NCBI GenBank assembly: GCA_039916305.1
Contig: JBDSLR010000012.1
Span: 62,001-126,000 of the forward strand
Source of the DNA: JACMLD01 sp039916305
GTDB lineage: Bacteria > Bacteroidota > Bacteroidia > Chitinophagales > Chitinophagaceae
DNA length: 64,000 nt
Direction of reading: 5' to 3'
The notes under the pieces were generated by a model. It did not search any database and was not told the DNA's origin. It saw only the letters and a list, made by a program, of their open reading frames with translations. The position numbers were made by a program, and so were the translations under genes. Shown here piece after piece: positions 1 to 9,002 of this stretch; the first letter of the stretch is position 1; the number at the start of each line of letters is the position of its first letter.

Positions 1-316
1 TGGTGGCTGCTGTTTCTCCTTCCAGTACCAATGTCTGAATGCTGGCATCGCCCAGGTGTTCTTTTGAACTGGCAAGAAATTCTATTGCTCCTTTTTTCAA
101 TTCCTCCATTGTATCTATGGGCAAAGTTTCAGGACTGATAAAATTACTGTTGAACCCCATTATAGGAGAATATTCATAGGCCGCGTAATAAGTTGGGTCG
201 GCCATTACATGGAGTAGTACAACTTCTGCCTGCATAGATTTTGCAAGCGAATACCCGGTTTCTGCAATTTTTTGAGCGCTGGGGTTATAATCCAGTGCAA
301 TAAGTACCTTTTTCAT
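1..316 (-). CDS. Universal stress protein (UspA family), C-terminus cut by window edge
   Basis: The reverse strand from the ATG at 316 reads MKKVLIALDYNPSAQKIAET, the first beta strand and loop of the Usp fold, followed by a segment on membrane-distal stress-protein lines (AKSMQAEVVLLHV). About 105 residues are visible and the frame is open to base 1, so the C-terminal nucleotide-binding loop lies outside the window. Usp proteins are cytoplasmic alpha/beta proteins that often bind ATP and are induced by stress; the substrate cannot be told here. No Shine-Dalgarno motif is visible. Family call is firm; specific role is unknown. Confidence 0.85.
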   Translation of the reverse strand, partial: MKKVLIALDYNPSAQKIAETGYSLAKSMQAEVVLLHVMADPTYYAAYEYSPIMGFNSNFISPETLPIDTMEELKKGAIEFLASSKEHLGDASIQTLVLEGETAAT

Positions 317-442
317 ATTGATAGATTGTAGTAATGTTTAAAAGGCCTGTTTGATGTATTTTATTTTTCTATTTTCTACTTGCCGGAATCCGGTTATTGC
401 CGTACAGGAATGATGCCAGTAAAATTAAATAGTTACAAATAT

Positions 443-2527
443 TTATTTCCAGAAAATACCGGGCATTTCCTTTCCCAGCAGATTTTTATAAAAGAAATTA
501 TAGTTTTCCGTTCTGCTGAATACACCCTTGGCACCGGCAACACCATGCCGCTCGCCGGGGTACATCATTAATTCAAAATGCTTTTTCTGGTCTTCCAGCA
601 GGTTAATTACCTGCAGGGTATTTTGCATGTGTACGTTATCATCTGCTGTGCCATGTGTTATTCGCAAAAGCCCTTTGTATTTACCTGCATAGGTTAGCAC
701 AGCCGTATTTTTATATCCCTCAGGATTGTCCTGCGGCGTGCCCATAAAGCGTTCTGTATAATGGGAATCATATAACTGCCAGTCGGTAACGGATGAATTG
801 GCGATTCCGTAATCAAATACATCTGCACCATAGGTAAGTGCCATACAGGTCATATAACCACCAAAGCTGCCGCCGGTAATACACAGTTTATCAGCGGCTA
901 CCCATGACTGTTGTTTCAGCCACCGGCCGCAGGCCATATAATCTTCTATCTCATATTTGCCCAGCTGGCGGTGTATGTAGTTCATGCCCTTTTTTCCAAA
1001 ATGGCCGCTGCTCCGGTTATCAAAAACCACCTGTACCAATCCTTCCTGCGCCCACCATATTTCTACAGGCTGCATACGCCACTGGTCAAACACGGTACCG
1101 GCATTGGGACCGCCGTAGATACTGACCAGCACCGGGTATTTTTTATTGGGATCGAAGTTAATGGGGTAGGTAATCAATACTGGCAGATCAAATAAACCAT
1201 CAGCAGATTTAACCGTGGTAAGTTCTTTTTTGGGTAAGGCATACGTTTCAAATGCAGCACCTTTTATATTAGCTGTTTCGCGAATAATCTTCCCTTTAGT
1301 GTCCATTACCACAGTAGTATTGGGCGTACTGATATTTGAATAGGCGGTAATAAAATATTTGCCATTAGGCGAGAGGTTCATACCGGTAAATGAATAGTTG
1401 CCGGCAGAAAGGCGGATTAATTTTTTACCATCCAGCGAAGCGCTATAAAGATCCCAGCGGGCGGAGTTTTCTTTTCGTGCGCTGAAATATACCAGCTTTG
1501 CTTTTTCATCAACCCGGTAAATATCACCAGCAGTATAATCGCCGGTTGTAATGGCATTGATTAGTTTGCCACTCATATCGTACAGGTATAGATGCCGCCA
1601 GCCTGTTTTATCGCTTTTTAAAATAAATCCTTTGCCGCTTGCCAGGAATTCTATGCGGTCGTTATCATCCAAATCAATCCAGGTGGTTTGTTTTTCATCA
1701 TACACTACTGTTTTACTGCCGTCCGCAGGGCTGATGTTGTAAATAAACAACTGGTTCTGCGCGCGGTTCATCCATTGCACCCAAAACTGGCCGTTTGGCG
1801 CCCAGTAAGGCATGCCAAAATACTGGTCGTCTGCTGCATTAAAATCGGCCCACACAGTTTTATTATCATCAATACCCGTGATACCAATTTTTACTGCAGG
1901 GTTTTTATCACCGGGTTTGGGATAGCGCTGGTTTTCTAAATACCCATGCTGGCCGGTAGCCCAATAAATGGAAAATACAGGTACCTGCGCATCGTCAAAG
2001 CGCATGTAAGCAATGTGTTTGCTGTCTGGTCCCCACCAGAAAGCGCGATGGCGGCTCGCACGTCCCAGGATTTCTTCATAATATACCCAGGAAGCGTATC
2101 CATTTAAAATGGTTTCGCTGCCGTCACTGGTAAGCCTGGTTTCTTTTTTGGAAGCCAGCTCCATTGCATAAAGGTTATAGTCTTTTTTGGTATAGGCAGC
2201 CCATTTTTTGTCGGGCGAAAGGGTCACGTTGATGGCATCGTAAATCATTGGAAGGCCAGCACCTGCTTTTTCTTCAGCGGGGGTAGTATAGGGTATACCG
2301 GTGCCTGTTTTAAGGTTAACAGAAAACGTTTTTACCTGCCCGTCTGCTGCATCTTTTTTTGTTTCAGTGTAGTGATTGTCATCCATCCATTTGCCTGCCG
2401 CAGGCAATGGCTGGGCAATATTGGTGGCAACGCCCTTGAATGCCTGTTCATAAGTAATGCTTTTTTTCTGGGCATCTGAAAGTGAAAGGATAAATAATGC
2501 CGGTACAAAAAGTAACCATCTTCTCAT
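443..2527 (-). CDS. Secreted S9B dipeptidyl peptidase IV-type prolyl peptidase
   Basis: This 694-residue protein has an N-terminal signal peptide (cleavage probably after SDAQ, about residue 20), a beta-propeller (about 50-430) and a C-terminal alpha/beta hydrolase domain. The double-glutamate motif that binds the substrate amino terminus in DPP IV is seen at E151-E152 (YYEEI). The catalytic triad is readable as S554 in GGSFGGY, D629 in HGTADDNVH and H661 in PGERHG. Family knowledge predicts release of X-Pro or X-Ala dipeptides from peptides in the periplasm or outside the cell. It stands alone, reading away from rbfA. Family assignment is very secure; substrate range is inferred. Confidence 0.93.
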   Translation of the reverse strand: MRRWLLFVPALFILSLSDAQKKSITYEQAFKGVATNIAQPLPAAGKWMDDNHYTETKKDAADGQVKTFSVNLKTGTGIPYTTPAEEKAGAGLPMIYDAINVTLSPDKKWAAYTKKDYNLYAMELASKKETRLTSDGSETILNGYASWVYYEEILGRASRHRAFWWGPDSKHIAYMRFDDAQVPVFSIYWATGQHGYLENQRYPKPGDKNPAVKIGITGIDDNKTVWADFNAADDQYFGMPYWAPNGQFWVQWMNRAQNQLFIYNISPADGSKTVVYDEKQTTWIDLDDNDRIEFLASGKGFILKSDKTGWRHLYLYDMSGKLINAITTGDYTAGDIYRVDEKAKLVYFSARKENSARWDLYSASLDGKKLIRLSAGNYSFTGMNLSPNGKYFITAYSNISTPNTTVVMDTKGKIIRETANIKGAAFETYALPKKELTTVKSADGLFDLPVLITYPINFDPNKKYPVLVSIYGGPNAGTVFDQWRMQPVEIWWAQEGLVQVVFDNRSSGHFGKKGMNYIHRQLGKYEIEDYMACGRWLKQQSWVAADKLCITGGSFGGYMTCMALTYGADVFDYGIANSSVTDWQLYDSHYTERFMGTPQDNPEGYKNTAVLTYAGKYKGLLRITHGTADDNVHMQNTLQVINLLEDQKKHFELMMYPGERHGVAGAKGVFSRTENYNFFYKNLLGKEMPGIFWK

Positions 2528-2743
2528 AATTGATATTTGTTTCTGGTGCTGAAAGTACGAATGGTTTGTTATATATGCCGGGGTGCATTACTTGCGCCAT
2601 GTAGTGATTTGCCTCCGCCAGGATGAATGCCCGGCCAGAAAGCCCATACTTACCTGGCTGGATAAATATAGGCTGTCTACCTCCAATTAGCTGTTTTAAG
2701 GCCGTAAATAAGCTGTAAATTTACCGCTTATAGACTGTAATTT

Positions 2744-3109
2744 ATGGAAGAAAAGAAACGTCAAAAACAAGTAGCCGGCTTATTGCATGAATACATCACT
2801 GATATTTTTCAGCGTTTGGGTTTGAACATGCTGAATGGCGGCATGGTGTCAGTATCCTCTGTTAAAATAACGCCCGATTTACTGGAGGCAAGAATATACC
2901 TGAGTTTTTTTAAGGTAAACGATGCAGCAGCGGCCATGAAAAAGATTGATGACCGGGCGTGGGAAATAAAAAAAGAACTGGTTACACGTATCAAGCACCA
3001 GCTGCGCCGTGTGCCGGAGATCAGGTATTTCACAGATGATACGCTGGACAATGTTTTTAAGATGGAAGAATTGTTTAAGAAGATTAATGAAGAGAAGAAA
3101 GAGGAGTAA
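2744..3109 (+). CDS. rbfA: 30S ribosome-binding factor A
   Basis: The 121-residue product matches RbfA in length and layout: an N-terminal helix with KRQKQVAGLLHEYITDI, then a KH-like core with VSVSSVKITPDLLEARIYLS and the RVPEIRYFTDDTLDN segment near residues 85-100. RbfA binds the 30S subunit during late 16S rRNA 5' end maturation and cold adaptation. The start chosen is the first ATG of the frame, directly before the conserved helix. The next gene, on the same strand, starts 189 bases later, so co-transcription is possible but not shown. Confidence 0.92.
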   Translation: MEEKKRQKQVAGLLHEYITDIFQRLGLNMLNGGMVSVSSVKITPDLLEARIYLSFFKVNDAAAAMKKIDDRAWEIKKELVTRIKHQLRRVPEIRYFTDDTLDNVFKMEELFKKINEEKKEE

Positions 3110-3298
3110 TACATGTTTTTAAACTGTTAGCCGTAAGCTATTAGTTATGTAGTTATGGCTGGTATAAACAAAAATGAAAGTTAGTTTCTAATGCCGCTCA
3201 ACAGTTTCTTTTTCAAAATCAGGGAGTCTGTTGCCTCAAAAAATCTACTACAGCCAAGCTATGGCTAACAGCTAATAGTTAAAGCCTAAAGTTATACT
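3110..3298. repeat. Intergenic spacer with scrambled TTAGCC/CTATTAG words
   Basis: The spacer between rbfA and the permease gene carries the words CTGTTAGCC and AGCTATTAG near its left end (about 3125-3148) and their reverse complements, GGCTAACAG and CTAATAG, near its right end (about 3264-3280). The two ends can therefore partly pair. Related words recur near 16510-16533. It has no open frame of note. This looks like a short non-coding repeat family and not a classical insertion sequence; function unknown. Confidence 0.45.
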
Positions 3299-4525
3299 AT
3301 GAATTTTCTTTTTGCCTGGCGATATTTCAATGCAAAAAAATCTACCAATGCCATTAATATTATAGCGTGGGTTAGTGTACTGGCCATGGGCGTGGGTACG
3401 GCTGCATTGATTATTTTACTGAGTGTTTTCAACGGGTTTGAAGACCTCGTTAAATCTTTATATGCTGATTTTTATACAGACTTGCGGGTGCTGCCCGCCG
3501 CCGGTAAACTAATAAAATTAACCAACGAACAACAGCAGAAAATAGCTGCCTGGCCGGGCGTAAGCGCTGTTTCTATGACTATAGAAGAAAAAGCCCTGCT
3601 GCAGAATGGCAGTATACAAAGTATTGTTTTTATAAAGGGGGTGGATGAAAACTATCAGCAGGTAAATAATGTGGCTGGCAGGCTGGCAAGGGGCAAATTT
3701 CTGTTGGGCGATGCAGATAAACCCGCTATGGTAATGGGAGTGGGTGTAGAAAATGCCATGCGTACAGAAAGTGACCGGGCTATATTACCACTTACGGTTT
3801 ACCTCGCCAGGCGCGGCCTCACGAATATTGAATATGCTGACCCGATGCAATCACTCAGCGGAGATAATATTGCTGCTGCGGGGGCGTTTGCCATCCAGCA
3901 GGATTTCGACAATAATTATGTGATTACCAACCTCGGATTTGTGAAACGTATGCTGGGGCTTCAACCCGATGAATATGGCTCCGCAGAAATATCGATCACA
4001 AACAAAGAAGAGCCGGAAAAAATAAAAAAAGACCTGCAGCAATGGCTGGGCAAAAACTACACCGTACAAACCATGTATGAGCAGAACCGTAGCTTGTATG
4101 CCACCATGCGCGAAGAAAAGTGGTTCATCTTTGTGTTGTTGTCTTTTATATTGGTGGTGGCGGCTTTTACCATGATTGGCGCCTTAACCATGCTGGTCCT
4201 GGAAAAACAAAAAGACATACAAATACTGAAAGCTATGGGTGGCAGCACCGGTATGGTACAAAAAATATTTTTAAGTGAAGGTTTACTATTGGCAGTTATT
4301 GGTGGTGCAGGTGGGGTATTACTGGCATTACTGATAGGCTGGCTGCAGGTAAAATTTAAGCTGATAAAATTAGAAGGCAGTACTTTCCTGGTTGACCACT
4401 ACCCGGTAAAGTTTTTAGCTTCCGACGTGTTGCTGGTATTTGTAACTGTTGTGCTGATTGCATTAATTGCTTCCTGGTTTCCTTCCCGCAAAGCGGCCTT
4501 GCAACCCATCGCTTTGAAGAGTTAA
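3299..4525 (+). CDS. LolC/LolE-like ABC transporter permease (FtsX/MacB-type)
   Basis: The 408-residue protein has the layout of lipoprotein-releasing permeases: one membrane segment near residues 20-45, a large extracytoplasmic domain (about 50-270), then three membrane segments near 275-300, 325-350 and 380-400. The conserved coupling region LEKQKDIQILKAMGGS lies between the second and third segments, and the end (FPSRKAALQPIALKS) is the usual FtsX-family tail. In LolCDE such proteins extract lipoproteins from the inner membrane. No ATPase (LolD) gene is beside it, which is common in Bacteroidota. Its substrate is inferred from family only. Confidence 0.85.
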   Translation: MNFLFAWRYFNAKKSTNAINIIAWVSVLAMGVGTAALIILLSVFNGFEDLVKSLYADFYTDLRVLPAAGKLIKLTNEQQQKIAAWPGVSAVSMTIEEKALLQNGSIQSIVFIKGVDENYQQVNNVAGRLARGKFLLGDADKPAMVMGVGVENAMRTESDRAILPLTVYLARRGLTNIEYADPMQSLSGDNIAAAGAFAIQQDFDNNYVITNLGFVKRMLGLQPDEYGSAEISITNKEEPEKIKKDLQQWLGKNYTVQTMYEQNRSLYATMREEKWFIFVLLSFILVVAAFTMIGALTMLVLEKQKDIQILKAMGGSTGMVQKIFLSEGLLLAVIGGAGGVLLALLIGWLQVKFKLIKLEGSTFLVDHYPVKFLASDVLLVFVTVVLIALIASWFPSRKAALQPIALKS

Positions 4526-4705
4526 AATCCAATGGCTGACTTTTTTGATTTTGAGATTTGCTGATTTGGGCCTATGCAGAAAAGATTGCCTCATGTATAG
4601 TTTCATAAATGCATGGAAGACCGCTATATACATCAGCGGATGAAGCCCCGCGCGTAAAAAGGAAAGTCATGCCAGTTGGCAGATTAAGGTTTTTGCCATT
4701 CGTAC

Positions 4706-4735
4706 TAAAAAAAAGACCCCGTTATTAACAGGGTC
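4706..4735 (-). terminator. Rho-independent terminator of the transketolase gene
   Basis: Read on the minus strand, an imperfect hairpin at 4715-4735 (arms GACCCTGTTA / TAACGGGGTC with one mismatch) is followed by eight T residues at 4707-4714. It lies 33 bases past the stop codon of the minus-strand gene ending at 4768. Confidence 0.8.
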
Positions 4736-4767
4736 AATAGTATTGACAGATTTCAATTTCACATTCA

Positions 4768-5610
4768 CTAGTAATCTCCCATGGTCGCGGTCGCCGGCAA
4801 TTGCGCCAGGGCCTTTGCCAGCTGCTCGTCATTGGGCGCTATGCCATGCCATTCGTGGTGGCCTTCCATAAAATCTACCCCGCTACCCATTACGGTTTTC
4901 ATTAAAATAGCAATGGGTTTGCCTTTTCCAACAAATGTTTTTGCTTTTTCCAGGGTGTCTGCCACCGCATTTACATCGTTACCGTTTTCCAGGTGGATGA
5001 CTTCCCAGCCAAAAGCCGCAAATTTTACATCCAGGTTACCCAGGTTCATTACATTTTCCGTGGTACCATCAATCTGCTGGCCATTCCAGTCAATTGTAGA
5101 AATCAGGTTGTCTACCTTATGGTGTGCCGCAAACATGATGGCTTCCCAGTTCTGCCCTTCATCCAGTTCCCCGTCTCCGTGAAGCGAGAAAACCACGTTT
5201 TTTTCATTGTTTAGTTTTTTGGCAAGTGCTGCTCCAATGGCAACACTCATGCCCTGGCCAAGAGAACCGGAAGCTATCCTTATGCCGGGCAAATGCTCAT
5301 GGGTAGCCGGGTGGCCCTGTAAACGGCTGTTTAGTTTCCGGAAAGTAGACAGTTCTTTAATATCAAAATACCCGGAACGGGCAAGTGTGGAATAAAAAAC
5401 AGGGGAAATATGGCCATTTGACAGGAAGAAAACATCTTCATTGGTGGCATTCATATTAAACTGCGGATTGTGATTCAGTACTTTAAAATACAACGCAGTA
5501 AAGTAGTCTGCACATCCCAAAGAGCCACCGGGGTGCCCGCTGGCTGATCCGTGTACCATACGAACAATATCTCTGCGTATCTGGGTAGCAATTTCTTTCA
5601 GTTCGGGCAT
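4768..5610 (-). CDS. Transketolase, N-terminal (thiamine diphosphate) subunit
   Basis: The 280-residue product covers only the N-terminal third of a classical transketolase. It contains the phosphate-contact loop SASGHPGGSLG near residue 22, the SGSLGQGMSVAIG segment, and the ThDP/Mg motif from GDGELDEGQNWEA to DWNGQQIDG. Split transketolases need a separate C-terminal subunit carrying the pyrimidine-binding and C domains. In this window no such gene is adjacent: the upstream neighbour is a divergent WecA-like gene and the downstream neighbour is convergent. The reaction would be two-carbon ketol transfer in the pentose phosphate pathway, or a DXS-like role. The family is sure; the partner is missing from view. 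Confidence 0.88.
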   Translation of the reverse strand: MPELKEIATQIRRDIVRMVHGSASGHPGGSLGCADYFTALYFKVLNHNPQFNMNATNEDVFFLSNGHISPVFYSTLARSGYFDIKELSTFRKLNSRLQGHPATHEHLPGIRIASGSLGQGMSVAIGAALAKKLNNEKNVVFSLHGDGELDEGQNWEAIMFAAHHKVDNLISTIDWNGQQIDGTTENVMNLGNLDVKFAAFGWEVIHLENGNDVNAVADTLEKAKTFVGKGKPIAILMKTVMGSGVDFMEGHHEWHGIAPNDEQLAKALAQLPATATMGDY

Positions 5611-5746
5611 AAAATAATAGTTTCTTGAATGGCGGCAAAGCTAACTGAAATTTAAAAAGAAATTGAATTTCTGCCTAAACTTTTCTGACGGGTTTTGGGA
5701 GCTTTGAGGGGGCACAAACGTGATTTTGGAAACATTGTATTTCAAA

Positions 5747-5761
5747 AAGATACGGTATCTT
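5747..5761. promoter_or_regulatory. Interrupted palindrome upstream of the WecA-like gene
   Basis: AAGATAC-G-GTATCTT is a perfect 7+7 base palindrome with one central base, followed directly by GC so that its right arm gives TATCTTGC, close to a Bacteroidota -7 box. A small hairpin (ACGCC/GGCGT) follows at about 5764-5779. It could be an operator overlapping the promoter of the gene starting at 5847, whose 5' leader would be about 80 bases. This is inference. Confidence 0.35.
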
Positions 5762-5846
5762 GCACGCCGAAACAGGCGTACACAGCGCTTGGCTATCAGG
5801 TTAAACAATAAGGTAGTAATCATTTTCAGATCATTAATCCTTTTAA

Positions 5847-6971
5847 ATGTTTGATATTTTACTTTGCATATTGATAGCGTTTACAATTACTTATTTGTCA
5901 ATACCAGTTATTATTTTTGTTGCAAATAGTAAAAAACTATACGACGTACCGGATGCGCGTAAGATTCATGATGCCCCTATTCCGTCTTTGGGTGGGCTGG
6001 GCATTTTTGCCGGGTTTGTAATGGCCTCTCTTACCATTATTCCTTTTACAGAAGCAGCCGATTTTCAGTATTTTTTTGCCGCTTTCTTTGTCATATTTTT
6101 CCTGGGGCTTAAGGATGATATTCTTGACATTACACCTATAAAAAAATTTATTGGCCAGGTGTTGGCTGCATTTCTTATTATTTACAAAGGCAATATCCAG
6201 ATACAGAGCATGCATGGTTTTTTAGGTATTGATCAGCTACCTCCCATGTTTAGCCTCATTTTTACTTACCTCACTGTAATTGTAATTATTAATTCTTTTA
6301 ACCTTATAGACGGTATTGATGGATTGGCCGGCAGTCTTGCGCTGATGGCGGTTATCATCTTCGGTATTTATTTTTACAAGGTAAATATGATGCCGTATGC
6401 CATTTTATCTTTTGCTACCGCCAGCAGCCTGGTTGCATTTCTCCTTTTTAATTTTCAGCCTGCGAAAATATTTATGGGTGACACTGGTTCTTTGCTACTG
6501 GGCCTCATAAATGCCATACTGGTTATTAAGTTTATTAATGTGGCCAGCTTACCAGACGTGGCCATCCCCATACATTCTGCGCCCGCAATCGGGTTTGCCA
6601 TATTAATGGTGCCGTTATTAGATACCGTGCGGGTATTCAGCATCCGTATTGTCAACCGGCGATCTCCATTCAGCCCGGATCGTAACCATATTCATCACCT
6701 TTTACTTGACAGGGGCTGGTCGCACGGTACAATCACCATGGCGCTTACCGCCGTTAACCTGCTCTTCATTGTTGTTGTGTACCTGCTGCGTTCATTGGAT
6801 TGTACGTTACTCATATTGGGTATTTTCGCCATCTTTTTTTCGGTTATTGGCTTGTTATATTACGGCCGGCGCCGGAAAGGTTTATTTGTGGCAAAATCTG
6901 TCAATGAGAATGTGAAAGGATCTTCTAAAATTGTATCTATTACAAAAGACGCCATGTACGAGCAGAAATAA
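5847..6971 (+). CDS. WecA/MraY-family undecaprenyl-phosphate glycosyl-1-phosphate transferase
   Basis: This 374-residue polytopic membrane protein (about ten to eleven hydrophobic segments) carries the family motifs: PDARKIHDAPIPSLGG near residue 35, an aspartate pair KDDILDI near 88, NLIDGIDGLAG near 153, FMGDTGSLLLG near 210, and the HIHHLLLDRG motif near 280 typical of the WecA/RgpG branch and not MraY. Such enzymes move a sugar 1-phosphate from a UDP-sugar to undecaprenyl phosphate, starting O-antigen, capsule or teichoic-type glycans. It is isolated from any visible glycan cluster, so the product glycan is unknown. Confidence 0.88.
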   Translation: MFDILLCILIAFTITYLSIPVIIFVANSKKLYDVPDARKIHDAPIPSLGGLGIFAGFVMASLTIIPFTEAADFQYFFAAFFVIFFLGLKDDILDITPIKKFIGQVLAAFLIIYKGNIQIQSMHGFLGIDQLPPMFSLIFTYLTVIVIINSFNLIDGIDGLAGSLALMAVIIFGIYFYKVNMMPYAILSFATASSLVAFLLFNFQPAKIFMGDTGSLLLGLINAILVIKFINVASLPDVAIPIHSAPAIGFAILMVPLLDTVRVFSIRIVNRRSPFSPDRNHIHHLLLDRGWSHGTITMALTAVNLLFIVVVYLLRSLDCTLLILGIFAIFFSVIGLLYYGRRRKGLFVAKSVNENVKGSSKIVSITKDAMYEQK

Positions 6972-7088
6972 CCTGGCTGCCCTGCAGCATTCTGCCGTGG
7001 CCGTTACCATCTTACAAATGATCAAAATCGCCGGTAGGAAAAATTATCAGGCTGCTGTACAGTATAACAACTATTTACAGCAATAACC

Positions 7089-7119
7089 TTTAGCATTTAC
7101 GGCAGGTTTATTAGATTTG
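7089..7119 (+). promoter_or_regulatory. Bacteroidota-type promoter of frr
   Basis: TAGATTTG at 7112-7119 fits the -7 consensus TAnnTTTG exactly, and TTTA at 7089-7092 sits 19 bases upstream at the position of the -33 TTTG element. Transcription would start shortly before the frr ATG at 7142. Confidence 0.6.
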
Positions 7120-7141
7120 CAACCGTTAATACAATACTATT

Positions 7142-7705
7142 ATGGCAGAAACTTTAGATAATATTTTAGCAAATACAGAAGACTCCATGAAAAAAGCCAT
7201 CAGTCACCTGGAGGCTGAGCTGGTAAAAGTAAGGGCAGGCAAGGCTAACCCGAATATGCTGGATGGAATAGTGGTTGACTACTATGGTAATCCAACCCCC
7301 ATCAGCCAGGTGGGTAATATTTCTGTATTGGATGCCCGCACCCTCTCTATACAACCCTGGGAAAAAAATATGCTGCAGCCAATGGAAAAAGCCATCATGG
7401 CTTCCAACATTGGTATTACACCGCAGAATGATGGTATGAATATCCGTTTGTTTCTGCCACCATTAACGGAAGAAAGAAGAAAGGAACTGGTAAAAAGAGC
7501 CAATGGAGAAGGAGAGCAGTCTAAAGTTGCCGTACGCAGTATCCGCCGGGAAGCCATTGAAGGCATCAAGAAATTACAAAAAGATGGCCTGAGCGAAGAC
7601 GCCGGGAAAGATGCGGAAAAGGAAATTCAAAACAGCACCGATAAATACATTGCTGCAATAGAAAAAACGCTGGCTTCTAAGGAAAAAGAAATTATGTCGG
7701 TGTAG
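7142..7705 (+). CDS. frr: Ribosome recycling factor
   Basis: The 187-residue protein has normal RRF length and sequence order: the long helix start with MKKAISHLEAELVKVRAGKA near residue 18, the domain II segment VDYYGNPTPISQVGNISV, and the PPLTEERRKELVKRA helix near residue 110. RRF acts with EF-G to split the post-termination ribosome. A good promoter lies just upstream. It is convergent with the aminotransferase gene; frr in many bacteria follows pyrH, but here the upstream neighbour is the WecA-like gene. Confidence 0.96.
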   Translation: MAETLDNILANTEDSMKKAISHLEAELVKVRAGKANPNMLDGIVVDYYGNPTPISQVGNISVLDARTLSIQPWEKNMLQPMEKAIMASNIGITPQNDGMNIRLFLPPLTEERRKELVKRANGEGEQSKVAVRSIRREAIEGIKKLQKDGLSEDAGKDAEKEIQNSTDKYIAAIEKTLASKEKEIMSV

Positions 7706-7770
7706 AAAGTCATTTTGTGATTGTTGATGTTGGGATTTTAAAATGTACTCAACATCTTGTACTAAAAGAA

Positions 7771-7800
7771 ATCTCAAAATCAACAGATCTCAAAATCAAC
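7771..7800. repeat. Two tandem copies of a 14-base word
   Basis: ATCTCAAAATCAAC occurs at 7771-7784 and again at 7787-7800, with a two-base spacer. Its reverse complement is matched over 13 bases at 4545-4557, and its first 11 bases recur at 18561-18571. The second copy runs into the end of the aminotransferase gene. Confidence 0.55.
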
Positions 7801-8983
7801 CATTCGCCTCATCACAGGCTTTCAGTATAATAGCGCAGGCCGCATCAATTTGTGCTGCGGAAATAGTCAACGGCGGTGCAATACGCAGGCAATTGGCCGC
7901 AAACAGGAACCAGTCTGTCAGCAAGGCATCTTGCAGGCAGCGGTCAATTATCTTTTTATTGATTTCAAAACTATCAAATTCTACAGCCAGCCACAGGCCG
8001 GCCGAGCGGACTGCTTTTATAGCGGGGTGCTGCAGCTTTTCTCTAAACTGCTGTTCTTTTTGTTTTACTGTATCTATATAACCTTCTTCTATAAGCGCTT
8101 TAAATCCTGCCAGGCCGGCTGCACAGCTAACCGGGTGGCCACCAAAAGTAGTAATATGCCCCAGTACAGGGTTATCGGTCAGCGTCCACATCAGGTCCCT
8201 GTTTGCTATAAAAGCACCCAACGGCATACCGCCGCCCAGGGCTTTACCCAGCAATAATATATCGGGTACTATGTTAAATTGTTCAAATGCCCACTTGGAT
8301 CCTGTTCTTCCAAACCCAGCCTGTATCTCATCCAGTATCAACAACACGCCGTGCTCATTGCATTTTTTTCTCAGCGCCTGTAACCATTCTTTTGCAGGAG
8401 CCACTACGCCACTCTCTGCCTGCACTGTTTCTGCTATCACACAAGCGGTTTTATCATTGATAGCATTAATTGATGCCATTGCATTATAATCCAGGTGCGT
8501 TATACCGGGCAGCAATGGCCGGAACGCGTTTCTCCAGTATTCATCCCCCATTACACTCAATGCACCCTGCGTAGAACCATGGTACGCATTTTTAAAAGCA
8601 ATTATTTGTGGACGGCCTGTCACCCGCTTGGCCAGTTTCATAGCCCCCTCTGTTGCCTCTGCACCTGAATTGGTAAAGAAAACGGAGCTAAGTGTGGCAG
8701 GTAGGTGGTCAGCCAGCAGTTTTGCATATTGCACCTGGGGCGACTGAACAAACTCTCCATACACCAGCACATGCAGGTATTTATCTGCTTGTTCTTTAAT
8801 GGCATGTACCACGGCAGGGTGCCGGTGGCCCACATTGCATACGCTGATGCCGCCAATCACGTCAAGGTAGGTTTTTCCGCCTGCATCATACAGGTAACAA
8901 CCCTCAGCGCGGGTAATTTCCAGTGCAAGAGGCGCGGAAGAGGTTTGTGCAACATGCTGTAAAAAAAGTGCCCGCTGGTTCAT
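7796..8983 (-). CDS. Class III PLP-dependent aminotransferase (acetylornithine/ornithine/omega-amino acid type)
   Basis: The 395-residue enzyme shows the class III pattern: GGKTYLDVIGGISVCNVGHRHP near residue 35, the PLP-phosphate segment FFTNSGAEATEGAMKLAKR near 105, the DEIQAGFGRTG motif near 220, and the Schiff-base lysine in LLLGKALGGGMPLGAF near 250. These features fit acetylornithine, ornithine or lysine aminotransferases, which move an omega-amino group to 2-oxoglutarate. I chose the ATG at 8983 because the longer frame to 9034 reads through a GCAAAG repeat element that looks non-coding. No arginine-pathway genes lie next to it, so the precise substrate is open. Confidence 0.85.
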   Translation of the reverse strand: MNQRALFLQHVAQTSSAPLALEITRAEGCYLYDAGGKTYLDVIGGISVCNVGHRHPAVVHAIKEQADKYLHVLVYGEFVQSPQVQYAKLLADHLPATLSSVFFTNSGAEATEGAMKLAKRVTGRPQIIAFKNAYHGSTQGALSVMGDEYWRNAFRPLLPGITHLDYNAMASINAINDKTACVIAETVQAESGVVAPAKEWLQALRKKCNEHGVLLILDEIQAGFGRTGSKWAFEQFNIVPDILLLGKALGGGMPLGAFIANRDLMWTLTDNPVLGHITTFGGHPVSCAAGLAGFKALIEEGYIDTVKQKEQQFREKLQHPAIKAVRSAGLWLAVEFDSFEINKKIIDRCLQDALLTDWFLFAANCLRIAPPLTISAAQIDAACAIILKACDEANG

Positions 8984-9002
8984 GGCCACATAAATATTTA
9001 AA

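Noticed and set aside
5641..5823. Open frame of 60 residues on the minus strand
   Set aside because: No signal, motif or promoter; it overlaps the promoter-proximal palindrome of the divergent gene.
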